Source: Chloroflexota bacterium (lineage in GTDB: Bacteria > Chloroflexota > Dehalococcoidia > Lucifugimonadales > UBA3495). From it: a stretch of DNA of 45,869 bases. Below, piece by piece: positions 17,536 through 26,663 of this stretch. Within the stretch, counting starts at the first letter, position 1; each line of letters opens with the position of its first letter. A program made the translations under genes and the position numbers. Below the pieces are notes generated by a model, which had not been told where the DNA came from, searched no databases, and saw nothing but the letters and a program-made list of their open reading frames with translations. Location: contig VXOH01000058.1 of assembly GCA_009840135.1 (NCBI GenBank), positions 1-45,869 on the forward strand. The letters run 5' to 3'.

Positions 17536-20475
17536 ATGACCGGCGGGAACCCCGATCCCTCGCCTGCGGACCGGCTGCCTTCGGACCGGCTTATGGAGGT
17601 CGCCCTGGCCCGCGGCGAACGATTTGTGGGCGGCGGCAACCGTCCCTTCCGGCTCTCGGGCCACGACGCCCTCTGGATAGTGGTGCAGGGCTCTGTGGAT
17701 GTATTCGCGACCCGGCAGGGCGAAGACGGCGTTCCCACGGAGTTTAAACACCTGCTGAGGGCGGGCCCGGGGCGGCTCATTTTCCCCCTCTCCGAAGAGT
17801 CGGGGGACAGGGCGCTGGTGGTCAAGGGGTTGCCCGATTCCGAGCTGCGGAAGGTCCCCTTCGACACGCTTACGGACGCCGGGCTGGACGCCTTGATGGT
17901 CCAGCAGGCGGACGCCTGGGTCAGCGAGGTTTCCGACTCCATAGTCCGGGACGTTACTTATCGCCCACGCATGGACCTGAGCATCACCGCCGGCGACACC
18001 AGGGACGTTGGAGGAGGAGCTGCGGTTTCCGCTCAAGATGGTGTCCTCTGGATGTCCAGCCAGGACGGCGACCTGGAGTTCCTGGGCACCGAGGGCCTGG
18101 ACCCGTCCGGCGCCGGGCTGGTGCCCGTCACCGCCCTGAGCTGGGTGGTCCAGAATCGCGCCGCTTCCGTGAGAGCCAGCAGCACCCAGGACTTGCTACG
18201 GGAGGGTAATCTCCCCGACGCGCTGCTGGAGTTCAATCGGCTGGCGATAAGGGCGGACGACACCAACCGGACTCTGGCCCTTGCCGACGTTTTCAACCTG
18301 CGGACCGCCAGCGCCCAACACAGGCAAAGAAGCGAGGAGGACGCCCGCCTGGGTCTGTTCAGTGTGCTGAGCGGCCAGCCACCCCGCGTGGAGGGAGACT
18401 CGACCCTGTTACGGGCTCTCCATCGAGTGGGGAGCCATGAAAATATCCATTTTCGCGCGCCTCTTCCTTCGCAACAGAGCGCGTCCCATGGCAGCGAAGC
18501 CAGCCTGGAAGAGATTATCAGCGCTTCGGGCGTCCGCACCCGCAGTGTTGCCCTGCGACACCACCAGCGATGGTGGTTGAACGACAGCGGAGCGATGTTG
18601 GCCTACGTCAAAGATGACGACTCGCCTGTCGCCTTGATCCCCGGGACATTGGGGCGTTACGTCATGTTCGACGCGCAGACCCAGCGCTCGGTGGCCGTCA
18701 ACTCCCGGCGCGCTGCCGCCCTGGCTCCGGCTGCCCACTCTTTCTATCGCCCGCTGCCGGACCGAAGGCGTGGTCCTGTCGGGTTGATTCTGGGCATGGT
18801 GCTTAACCGGGTCACGGGCGACCTGCTGCGGCTGGTCGTGGCAGGCGTCCTGTCCGGATTGGCCATGCTGACTCCTCCGGTATTGCTGGGTATATTTGTC
18901 AGCCAGGTCCTGCCCTCAGGGGACTTGCAAATGCTGGCAATGCTGGCCCTGACCATGCTGCTGACAGGCGTGGCTTTTGCGCTTCTGAATATGCTCAGGG
19001 GGACTGCGCTGATGCGATTGGAAGGGCGGGCTACGGCCCGTATCAGCGCCGCCATTTGGGACCGGATGCTGGTCCTGCCCTCAGCCTTTTTCAGGCGTTT
19101 CACCGTCGGCGACCTGGGAAGTCGGGCCATGGGCTTTCAACAGCTGCGGGACCAGGTCGCGGGCGTAGTCGCCGGGGCCTTCCTGTCCCTGGTCTTCCTC
19201 CTTCCTGCCTTCGCTCTCCTCTTTTTCTATGATACCTTCCTGGGAGTATTGGGCCTGGCCATAGGCCTGTTCTCCCTGGGTGTAACCGTTGTCCTGGGGT
19301 TGCGGCAATTACCCCACCATCGGCGCCTGCTGGCAACCTCGCGGCATCTTACCGGAGTGCTTCTCCAGCTGATCACCGGCGTTGCCAAGCTGCGAGGAAG
19401 CGGAGCCGAATCCTCGGCTTTCGCCATGTGGGCAACGAACTACCGGGAAAAGAAACATGCCGAGATGCAACTGGGCAAACTGAACGAACATCTCATTGCC
19501 TTCACCGCCGCCGTCCCATCCCTTGCCATGGCCGGGCTGCTGGCGGTGGCGCTATATCGCAGTGACCAGGGGTTGTCGGTCGGCAGCTTTCTGGCGGCAT
19601 ACGCGGCCTTCATGGTCTTCTACGGCGCCGTCGCCCAGTTTGGACTCTCGTTTTCTGCCATCGCTGCCATCTTGCCAACCATCGAGCAAGCCCAACCCGT
19701 ATTTGCGGAGAGCCCCCGGAGGGCGCCGGTAGATGCCCCCGCAATAGATTTGAAGGGGGAAGTGCGCGTTGACCATGTGACCTTTCGATACACTGAGGAC
19801 GGCCCCATGATTCTCCAGGATGTTTCCATCCATGCCCGTCCCGGCGAGTTCATCGCCCTGGTCGGAGAGTCGGGTTCCGGCAAGAGCACCCTGCTCCGGC
19901 TGGCCCTGGGTCTGGAAAGTCCCCAGTCCGGAGTCGTGTACTACGACGGGCACGACCTGGCGCGGGTCAACCGTCAGTCGGTGCGTGACGGCGTGGGGAT
20001 GGTAGTGCAGAACGCCTCTCTCCGACCACAGACGATCCTGGACAATATCATCGGGACCGGCAACGACCTTACCGTGGAGGACGCATGGCGCGCCGCCAGG
20101 CTGGCCTCGGTGGACAGTGACATTGCCGAGATGCCCATGGGAATGTACACCGTCACCTCGGAGGGTTCCTCCGCGTTTTCCGGCGGGCAGACCCAGCGCA
20201 TCATGCTCGCCGCCGCCCTGGTACGAAGCCCCAGTGTACTGCTGCTGGACGAAGCCACCAACTGGCTCGACAACGCGACCCAGTCCAAGGTGATGGACGA
20301 AATCGAAAACCTGTCCGTCACCCGCATCGTAAGCGCCCACCGACTGTCCACCATCCAGCGGGCGACACGGATATACGTGCTGGAAAGGGGTCGAGTAATT
20401 CAGCAAGGCGCCTTCGAGGACCTGAAAGAGCAAGATGGCGTGTTCAGGGACATGGCCCTTCGGCAGATGTCCTGA
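17536..20475 (+). CDS. NHLP export ABC transporter, second permease/ATPase subunit
   Basis: A 979-residue protein of the NHLM_micro_ABC2 type. Residues about 1-400 are a long N-terminal region without membrane helices, beginning with a stretch like cyclic-nucleotide-binding folds (LWIVVQGSVDVFATRQG). The exporter membrane domain is about 415-705 and the ATPase follows: Walker A GESGSGKST (about 777), signature FSGGQTQR (about 881), Walker B VLLLDEATNWLD (about 901), SAHRLST. There is no C39 domain. It probably forms a heterodimer with the 15328 product, as in other NHLM loci. The start ATG follows GGGGGAG. The next gene begins 44 bases downstream and may be in the same operon. Confidence 0.92.
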   Translation: MTGGNPDPSPADRLPSDRLMEVALARGERFVGGGNRPFRLSGHDALWIVVQGSVDVFATRQGEDGVPTEFKHLLRAGPGRLIFPLSEESGDRALVVKGLPDSELRKVPFDTLTDAGLDALMVQQADAWVSEVSDSIVRDVTYRPRMDLSITAGDTRDVGGGAAVSAQDGVLWMSSQDGDLEFLGTEGLDPSGAGLVPVTALSWVVQNRAASVRASSTQDLLREGNLPDALLEFNRLAIRADDTNRTLALADVFNLRTASAQHRQRSEEDARLGLFSVLSGQPPRVEGDSTLLRALHRVGSHENIHFRAPLPSQQSASHGSEASLEEIISASGVRTRSVALRHHQRWWLNDSGAMLAYVKDDDSPVALIPGTLGRYVMFDAQTQRSVAVNSRRAAALAPAAHSFYRPLPDRRRGPVGLILGMVLNRVTGDLLRLVVAGVLSGLAMLTPPVLLGIFVSQVLPSGDLQMLAMLALTMLLTGVAFALLNMLRGTALMRLEGRATARISAAIWDRMLVLPSAFFRRFTVGDLGSRAMGFQQLRDQVAGVVAGAFLSLVFLLPAFALLFFYDTFLGVLGLAIGLFSLGVTVVLGLRQLPHHRRLLATSRHLTGVLLQLITGVAKLRGSGAESSAFAMWATNYREKKHAEMQLGKLNEHLIAFTAAVPSLAMAGLLAVALYRSDQGLSVGSFLAAYAAFMVFYGAVAQFGLSFSAIAAILPTIEQAQPVFAESPRRAPVDAPAIDLKGEVRVDHVTFRYTEDGPMILQDVSIHARPGEFIALVGESGSGKSTLLRLALGLESPQSGVVYYDGHDLARVNRQSVRDGVGMVVQNASLRPQTILDNIIGTGNDLTVEDAWRAARLASVDSDIAEMPMGMYTVTSEGSSAFSGGQTQRIMLAAALVRSPSVLLLDEATNWLDNATQSKVMDEIENLSVTRIVSAHRLSTIQRATRIYVLERGRVIQQGAFEDLKEQDGVFRDMALRQMS

Positions 20476-20519
20476 GCCAGATGTACTATCCCGTTCTTGA
20501 TTAGAAAGAGAGGGGCCTG

Positions 20520-21189
20520 TTGGCTCATAGCCTAGCCCTAAAGTTGACTTTTGCCCTGGTCATTCTTGCGCTGGCTGCTGCCTGGGTTTATGTCGCGGTA
20601 TCGACTTCGGCCCGGGCCGAAGTACCGGAAGCTCCCGACATCCCGACATCCCGACATCCCGACATGGCCCTCGTTCACCATGTTGTACGAGGCTTACGGA
20701 CCCATCTATTCAGTCGGCAACTCCGACCCGGTTACGACCAGAGAGGTGCGGCGGTTAGTATATACGTCCCCCACTCAATGGACTGATACCGTCATCGAAG
20801 CCACCGCCGTCGAAACACCTGTAGGAACCGAAAGCATGGTGGGAAACACCTCGAATCTCAAGGATACTTCCTACACCGAATCCGACGCGTCGGGCGAAAC
20901 TACCTACACGGAGACGGTTGAGGCCGATACGACTATTCTGGTTAGTGGAGTACCCCCACCTTTCCCCATCGAGGACTCCAGGATTACCACTTCGCCCACC
21001 ACCACCACGGCTAAGGTATGTTTCATTGACGAATGCGCCGAAAACGCTCCAGGATTACTTTACAGAAAGGCCAGTGGGGCCGAGGTGGTCTACGTCGATG
21101 ATGCCCGTGGCATTCCCTTGAAAATGGGCGAAGCCTTCGTTGTAAAGGAGATCCGAATCAACAGCGCCAGGCAGCAGGTTGCCGAGTAA
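20520..21189 (+). CDS. secreted protein of unknown function, frame-interrupted at an 8-bp repeat
   Basis: A TTG start at 20520 behind GAGAGGGG opens a frame with a good signal peptide (LKLTFALVILALAAAWVYVAVS, then ARAEVPEAPD). After 20665 this frame turns to nonsense and stops near 20786. The +1 frame carries the plausible mature protein from about 20666 to the stop at 21189 (FTMLYEAYGPIYSVGNSDPV, a Thr/Ser-rich middle, VVYVDDARGIPLKMGEAFVV). The switch falls at four copies of CCCGACAT (20634-20665). Arithmetic shows two or five copies would join signal peptide and mature part. It is either phase variable, recently broken or an assembly error. It follows the exporter genes closely, so it may be an accessory of that system. 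I do not recognise the family. Confidence 0.6.
20634..20665 (+). repeat. octanucleotide tandem repeat, four perfect copies of CCCGACAT
   Basis: Four uninterrupted 8-base units directly after the signal-peptide coding part. Eight is not a multiple of three, so each gain or loss changes the frame. Four copies give the off frame; five or two give the on frame. Confidence 0.9.
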
Positions 21190-21397
21190 CCCTTGACTTG
21201 GCAGATGCCGATACCCAACGGGCGGGGCACATCCCCGCCCGTTCCCTTTCCCCGGTCAATGCCCGTTCCCTCTCTTACCCCAGGCCCATGATGTCAATTG
21301 TCAGGGCTAATTCGCAGGCGCTCCCACTTCCACGGAGTCTTTCCCGTCAAAACATAGACCTCCTGCGCCTCTGGCCCGACCGCCCAGGCCAGACCCC

Positions 21398-21766
21398 GTG
21401 CAGGCTGGAACGACCTTCAGGGCCATGACCCAGGCCAGGGTCGACAACTCCGTGGACCGCACTTTCAGGTCATTCCTTTCACCCGACCTGCTGATTCTCG
21501 ATGACCTGGGCCTTCACCGGCTCACCGCCCTACAGTCCGCCGACCTCTACGAGCTGATCATCAGCAGGCATAGGGTCTCCAGCTTCGTCATCACCAGCAA
21601 TCGCGCTGTGGAGGAATGGCTCAGTCTCTTCGACGACCCCATACTGGGCAACAGCGCCATGGACCGCCTGGCCAATGCCAGCTACCAGATTGTCATCGAG
21701 GGGGCCAGCTACAGAGAAAAACTGTCGCCCCGCCGGAAGCTACTTGGCGACCGGGGAGGTGATTGA
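21398..21766 (+). pseudogene. istB: IS21-family helper ATPase (IstB) C-terminal fragment
   Basis: The 122-residue open frame matches only the second half of IstB/DnaC-like ATPases: Walker B LLILDDLGLH, then LYELIISRHRVSSFVITSNR, EEWLSLFDDPILGNSAMDRL and VIEGASYREKL. The N-terminal half with the Walker A loop is missing, no full frame exists upstream, and no IstA transposase is nearby. It is therefore a decayed IS21 remnant that cannot support transposition. Confidence 0.8.
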
Positions 21767-21912
21767 CCTGTCAGCCACAACCTGATAGAAGTTCAAATCG
21801 ACGGTGCTCAGAGTGGCCGGATGACCGTGAATGCCACTGGCCTTATGTCCCTGAATAATGACAGCCACGGTTCTTATCTTGTCCTTGAATTCAGAGGCAG
21901 GCTTCCCCTGGC

Positions 21913-22146
21913 ATGGAAGCTACAGAAATGTACAGGAGGTCGACAGTGCTGGTCGAAGAAGAACGCTTATTCAGAGTTAGGGACGTGATCGAGAAGATCG
22001 TAATCTCACGAAGCAGGTTGTACCGGCTGGTCACGGCGCAGCAGGGCCAAAGGCTTGAATCGGAGGTTTACCCAGAAGAACAACGGGCCGGCTACGACCA
22101 TGCTGAAGGCTACGGCGCCGGCCAGCGATTACCGGGGCACCCTTGA
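21913..22146 (+). pseudogene. possible AlpA/excisionase-like helix-turn-helix remnant
   Basis: A 77-residue frame whose middle part (ERLFRVRDVIEKIVISRSRLYRLV) resembles the helix-turn-helix of AlpA-type phage regulators. The remainder (from about residue 45) does not look like protein. With the adjacent IS21 fragment it may be mobile-element debris. A chance resemblance is possible. Confidence 0.3.
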
Positions 22147-22312
22147 CCTTGTCCTCCATCGAGGTATCTATACTCTTGCCGCAGGGAATTCTGAATCTGT
22201 CCTCTCGACACATTACGACGTGTAAGGCCATAATGCCCCAACCGGGGCCGCCAGGAAGAAGGACAAAAGGACTTCCAGGCAGGCGCGTACCTTACCTGGA
22301 AAAAGTGCAGTT

Positions 22313-25300
22313 ATGACGACGAATGAACTTCAGCAGGAATCCGCTTTGGCCTCCCCTCTCCCCCAGGAAATGCTCGGCGCGGTACGCTGGCGCTGTATCG
22401 GGCCACCCCGGGGCGGACGGGTGGTGGCCGTAGCTGGTGATCCGGTAAATCCCATGGTCTTCTACTTTGGCGCTTGCGCCGGGGGCGTCTGGAAGACCAA
22501 TGACGGGGGCACCTACTGGGACAACGTGTCCGACGGCTACTTCAATACCGCATCGGTGGGGGCGATAGCCGTCGCCCCGTCAGACCCCAACGTCATTTAC
22601 GCCGGAATGGGTGAATCCACCATTCGCGGGGACGTGACCTACGGAGACGGGGTGTACCGGTCCACCGACGCCGGTCAGACCTGGACCAATGTTGGCCTGT
22701 CCGATACCCGGCACATCGCGCGGGTGAGGGTCCACCCCGACAACCCGGACCTGGTGTACGTGGCTGCCCTTGGCCACGCCTACGGTCCCAACGAGGACCG
22801 GGGCATATTCCGCTCCAAAGACGGGGGCAAGAACTGGGAAAGGGTGCTGTTCCGCAGCGAGAACGCCGGGGCGGTGGACCTGTCCCTGGACCCCAGCAAC
22901 CCCCGCATCCTGTACGCCGCCATCTGGCAGACCCGCCGGACGCCCTGGAGCCTGATCAGCGGCGGGGAGGAAAGCGGCATCTTCAAGTCGGTGGACGGAG
23001 GCGATACCTGGACGGAGACCACCGATAACCCCGGATTGCCCGGCGGTCTCAAGGGGCGCATCGGCGTCGCCGTTTCCCCGGCTCGGCCCGGGCGGGTGTG
23101 GGCCACCATCGAGGCCGAGGACTGCGGGGTGTACCGTTCTGACAACGGCGGCGATTCCTGGGAACTGGTCAGCGACAACCGGGACCTGCAGGGGCGTCCC
23201 TGGTACTACCAGCACATATTCGCCGATCCGCAGGACGCGGACACCGTGTGGGTTCTCAACTACCAGTGCTGGAAATCGGTGGACGGGGGGCGCAACTTCA
23301 ACCGGGTTACCACCCCTCACGGCGATGACCACGATCTCTGGATAGACCCCAACAATCCTCTGCGGATGATTGAGGGCAACGACGGCGGGGCCTGTGTCAG
23401 CTTCAACGGCGGGGATAGCTGGTCCACCATCTACAACCAGTTGACCGGCCAGTTTTATCACCTGACCACCGACAACCGCTTTCCCCACCGGGTTTACGGT
23501 ACCCAGCAGGACAATACCGCCATCAGTGTGCCTTCGCGAACCCACAAGGGGGCAATACCCTGGGGCGATTGCTATGTTGTCGGCAACTCGGAGAGCGGCT
23601 ACATAGCGCTTCATCCCGACGACCCGGATACCGTCATTTCCGGGGCCATCGGCAGTTCCGCCGGCGGCGGCGGAAATATGCTGCACTACGACCACGCCAC
23701 CGGACAGGTGCGGATTATTACGGTTTGGCCCGAGCTTTACTCCGGCTGGGGCGCCAGGGATATGAAGTACCGCTTTCAGTGGACATATCCCATCATGTTT
23801 TCTCCCCATGACCCGCAGACGTTGTACGTGACTGGCAACGTGGTCTTCCGGTCCACGGACCTGGGCAGCAGCTGGCAGCCCATCAGTCCGGACCTGACCC
23901 GCCATGACCCGGCCACCCTGGAACCCTCGGGCGGGCCCATAACCAAGGACACTTCAGGCGCGGAGATTTACGCCACGATCTTCGCCTTCGTGGAATCTCC
24001 CCATGAGCGGGGAGTTTTCTGGGCCGGATCCGACGACGGCCTGGTACACCTGTCCAGGGATGGCGGGACTACCTGGACTTCGGTAACCCCCCCAGACCTG
24101 CTGGAATGGACCCTTATTTCGATGATTGAGGTCTCCAGCCACGATCCGGCCACGGCCTACATCGCAGCCACTCGTTACAAGCTGGACGACACCCGTCCCA
24201 TGCTATACAGGACTACCGATTACGGCCAGACCTGGTCGTTAATAACTCAAGGTCTGCCCCAGGATGACTATACCCGGGTAGTGCGGGAAGACCCCGACCA
24301 ACCCGGCCTGCTTTACTGCGGCACCGAGACCGGAGTGTACGTGTCCTTCAATCAGGGGGAATCCTGGCAGCCGCTGAGGGCCAACCTGCCGGTCGTCCCC
24401 GTGTATGACCTGGTCATCAAGGAAGGCAACCTGATTGCGGCAACCCATGGCAGGGCTTTCTGGATACTTGACGACCTTACGCAGCTTCACCAGGTCAATC
24501 CGGCGCTAACGGGGGAGTCCTTCCACCTGTTGCAGCCCCGGGACACCTTGCGGATACGGTCGCCCTTCCGGGACCGCAAGCCTGCTGAGGGCAAAAGCTA
24601 TCGGGCCGGCCTGGGCGCCGACGTCACCTACAGCGAGGCGCTGGGCGGTCATGGGGAAGTGGTCCGTAAAATGTGGGATGCGGGAGAGAATCCTCCCGAT
24701 GGAGTAATGGTCCATTATTACCTGAAGGAGGCTCCTGAAGAAGTAAGTATTGCCATGCTGGACGAGGCCGGTGACACCATTCGTACCTTTTCCAGCATGG
24801 AACCGGAAGCCGGAGAAGACAATCCGGAGCCCCGCGCGCCGGCCAAACCCGGCATGAACCGCCTTGTCTGGAACATGCGGTACCCGGAGGCGCGCAAGGT
24901 TCCTGAGGACAAGACGACCGAGGACTCGCTCGTCGGTCCGCTGGCTCCTCCCGGAACCTACCAGGTAAGGCTACAGGTGGGGGAAGACTTCCAGACCCAG
25001 ACGTTTGGCATACTCAAAGACCCTCGCGTGTCGGCGCCCCAGGAAGACCTGGACGCCCAGTTCCAGTTTCTTGTACGAATCAGGGACAAGGTGTCGGAGA
25101 CCCACGATGGCATCAACCAGCTTCGCCGCGTCCGCCAGCAGGTGGACCAGTGGGTAAGCCGCGCCCAGGGCCAGCCTTCGGTGGAGGCGGTAGAGGAAGA
25201 GGCGGAAGCGGTCAAGGAAAAACTGAAGGAAATTGAAGACCAGTTGATCCAGTCGGCTTATCGGGGGGCGCGGGACCGGTTGCACATGCCGGTGCGGCTC

Positions 25301-25498
25301 AACCGCAAGCTGGCGGAACTGGCCGCCGTGGTCGGCAGCGCGGACTTTGCGCCGCCCCAACAGGTGTACGAGGTCTTCGACCACCTGTCCGGACAGATTG
25401 ACGAGCAACTGGGGGCATTGCAGCAGGTGCTGGATGATGACGTGGCCCGGTTTGCCAACCTGGTGCAGGACCTGGAGATTCCGGTGATTGCGCCCTGA
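22313..25498 (+). CDS. BNR/Asp-box beta-propeller protein (sortilin/VPS10-like, WD40/YVTN-type)
   Basis: A 1061-residue protein. Residues about 25-730 carry about eleven Asp-box motifs of the form S-x-D-x-G-x-x-W (KTNDGGTYW, RSTDAGQTW, RSKDGGKNW, KSVDGGDTW, RSDNGGDSW, VSFNGGDSW, LSRDGGTTW, RTTDYGQTW, VSFNQGESW and others), which form one or two beta-propellers. The C-terminal third is a beta domain followed by a helical, Glu-rich segment (about 930-1040). Such proteins are usually annotated as glycosyl-hydrolase-like BNR proteins; sialidase catalytic residues are not evident. Unlike most relatives, this start gives no signal peptide and has only a weak GGAAAAAG site upstream. Substrate and location are unknown. 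Confidence 0.82.
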   Translation: MTTNELQQESALASPLPQEMLGAVRWRCIGPPRGGRVVAVAGDPVNPMVFYFGACAGGVWKTNDGGTYWDNVSDGYFNTASVGAIAVAPSDPNVIYAGMGESTIRGDVTYGDGVYRSTDAGQTWTNVGLSDTRHIARVRVHPDNPDLVYVAALGHAYGPNEDRGIFRSKDGGKNWERVLFRSENAGAVDLSLDPSNPRILYAAIWQTRRTPWSLISGGEESGIFKSVDGGDTWTETTDNPGLPGGLKGRIGVAVSPARPGRVWATIEAEDCGVYRSDNGGDSWELVSDNRDLQGRPWYYQHIFADPQDADTVWVLNYQCWKSVDGGRNFNRVTTPHGDDHDLWIDPNNPLRMIEGNDGGACVSFNGGDSWSTIYNQLTGQFYHLTTDNRFPHRVYGTQQDNTAISVPSRTHKGAIPWGDCYVVGNSESGYIALHPDDPDTVISGAIGSSAGGGGNMLHYDHATGQVRIITVWPELYSGWGARDMKYRFQWTYPIMFSPHDPQTLYVTGNVVFRSTDLGSSWQPISPDLTRHDPATLEPSGGPITKDTSGAEIYATIFAFVESPHERGVFWAGSDDGLVHLSRDGGTTWTSVTPPDLLEWTLISMIEVSSHDPATAYIAATRYKLDDTRPMLYRTTDYGQTWSLITQGLPQDDYTRVVREDPDQPGLLYCGTETGVYVSFNQGESWQPLRANLPVVPVYDLVIKEGNLIAATHGRAFWILDDLTQLHQVNPALTGESFHLLQPRDTLRIRSPFRDRKPAEGKSYRAGLGADVTYSEALGGHGEVVRKMWDAGENPPDGVMVHYYLKEAPEEVSIAMLDEAGDTIRTFSSMEPEAGEDNPEPRAPAKPGMNRLVWNMRYPEARKVPEDKTTEDSLVGPLAPPGTYQVRLQVGEDFQTQTFGILKDPRVSAPQEDLDAQFQFLVRIRDKVSETHDGINQLRRVRQQVDQWVSRAQGQPSVEAVEEEAEAVKEKLKEIEDQLIQSAYRGARDRLHMPVRLNRKLAELAAVVGSADFAPPQQVYEVFDHLSGQIDEQLGALQQVLDDDVARFANLVQDLEIPVIAP

Positions 25499-26387
25499 CG
25501 CAGCGTCAGGCCGTTGCCTCAGCGGCACGGACTTCCGGATAAACGGCAGGTCTATGGGAGGAGTAACCATTTGGGCAAAAGCCCCAAGGAAATAACGGGC
25601 GTCCCGCCAGTCAAACAGGATCAGGAAGACCGAAGCTGTCGGAACCAGGACCAGCTCCCCGAAGGACCCGGCGCTGCTGTAAAGAGGGCCTGGCACTTAA
25701 TTGCCCCTTTACGGGAAAATATCCATTATTCCCACTTTGAGGGCTGGAATTTCTCCGAGAATAGGGACCACGCAGAGATCGTACCTGGTTCCGGGTAGAA
25801 GAGAACTATCGTAGCGCGGGCATCCAGTCAAGGGGAGTTTAAAACTCTCCCAAATATCCTGGTCCAGGATCGCAGTCCAACCCTTCCTGCTTCCGCTTGC
25901 CTGGGAAACCGGGCCAAAGTGATCCAGGCGCGGATCTCGCCGCCCCGTTCAAAACCATGATCAGCAGCGGTGAGCCGGATCGTAATGGCCAGGGCCGCCT
26001 CCCAGGGCAGCGGAAACTCCGGCGCCGGAAACTATCCTACCCGCAGATCTTGACCCGGCATTGGTGTACCTGACATAGAGGGTGGTACAACTACAGGGGG
26101 CAAGGTCACCGCAGCAGCGTGGCTGCAAAGAGCCCGCTCCTGCCGTTGGCCGGGCTACTGTGCATGACTTGGCAGATGAGTACTTGCCTGGTATCTCCAC
26201 ACCCGAAGGAAGTCCTCGGAAAGAAGGCAGGCTATGGCCAGATGTCAGCAGAAACCGGAAAGTGGTTTACAGCACATTACAGTCCATTAGGCTATGTTAC
26301 TGCAAGCAGCTGGCAACCCCCTGCCCTAACGCTTCCTGCACCTCGCCCCCTCAAATGAGACAGCCCTGAAAACGCCTTCAAAACTTG
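25499..26387. other. long intergenic stretch, no gene recognised
   Basis: Short frames occur on both strands, but none has convincing composition, start or family resemblance. The palindrome CCTGACGC-A-GCGTCAGG (25494-25510) overlaps the stop of the propeller gene and may act at the mRNA end. Base composition drifts toward lower GC after 25700, which fits decayed sequence. Confidence 0.5.
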
Positions 26388-26416
26388 TTGACTTCAAAAC
26401 GGCAGGCGAGTAGTAT
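26388..26416 (+). promoter_or_regulatory. candidate sigma-70 promoter for the DAHP synthase leader
   Basis: TTGACT (26388-26393) and TAGTAT (26411-26416) have the ideal 17-base spacing. Transcription would begin near 26423, after the first ATG of the leader (26415) and just before the second (26427), so the leader might be translated from a leaderless or nearly leaderless transcript. Confidence 0.5.
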
Positions 26417-26510
26417 GTTTTTCGCAATGAAAATTACCTGGGGCGGTTACGGCTATTACTACTATTTCTTTACCGGTTGCCAGCCAACCGGCGAAGGATT
26501 GGTGTGCTAG
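26415..26510 (+). CDS. aromatic-amino-acid leader peptide (attenuator)
   Basis: A 31-codon ORF beginning at ATG 26415 (or ATG 26427, giving 27 codons) and ending TAG at 26508. It contains the run WGGYGYYYYFF: one Trp, five Tyr and two Phe within eleven codons, with two further Phe near the start. Such codon runs are the hallmark of ribosome-mediated transcription attenuation in aromatic biosynthesis operons. Right after the run, CCGGTTG (26473-26479) and CAACCGG (26485-26491) can pair. An intrinsic terminator follows at 26537 and the DAHP synthase gene at 26664. A ribosome stalled for lack of Tyr/Phe would cover the first hairpin arm and change downstream folding. Confidence 0.8.
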   Translation: MFFAMKITWGGYGYYYYFFTGCQPTGEGLVC

Positions 26511-26536
26511 CCCAAGGCAGCCAGAATGACACCAAG

Positions 26537-26564
26537 CCCCAGCCGGCATAGGCTGGGGTTTTTT
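26537..26564 (+). terminator. intrinsic terminator of the attenuator
   Basis: CCCCAGCC and GGCTGGGG form an 8-bp perfect stem with a 6-base loop, followed by six T. It lies between the aromatic leader ORF and the DAHP synthase start, the position of an attenuator. Competing pairings exist: 26496-26505 (GGATTGGTGT) with 26529-26538 (ACACCAAGCC, one mismatch), and CCGGTTG with CAGCCGG (26540-26546). Confidence 0.88.
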
Positions 26565-26663
26565 CGTAGTGATGCCGGAGGCCGGGCCTGGATTGGCCGA
26601 TCCGGCGTTGGCGCGGATGTAAGACCGTTATCTGGGTCACCATAATAATTCGGGAGGAACACC

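Larger units (their letters stand above)
21190..22312. other. degenerate region with IS remnants
   Basis: About 1.1 kb without an intact gene. It holds the IstB fragment (21398-21766) and a possible excisionase-like remnant (21913-22146), with non-coding sequence around them. I see no inverted repeats that would mark the original IS ends. Confidence 0.6.

Noticed and set aside
15643-18036. 797-codon open frame on the minus strand
   Set aside because: Antisense to the C39/ABC exporter genes, whose motifs are intact. No family features.
21398-22146. Active insertion sequence
   Set aside because: Only the C-terminal half of IstB remains, there is no IstA and no terminal repeats were recognised.
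22580-23905. 441-codon minus-strand frame
   Set aside because: Shadow of the propeller gene; Gly/Val/Pro-rich mirror of the Asp-box repeats.
26082-26369. 95- and 79-codon frames before the DAHP synthase leader
   Set aside because: Overlapping frames with no plausible start site, no family resemblance and composition unlike neighbouring genes.
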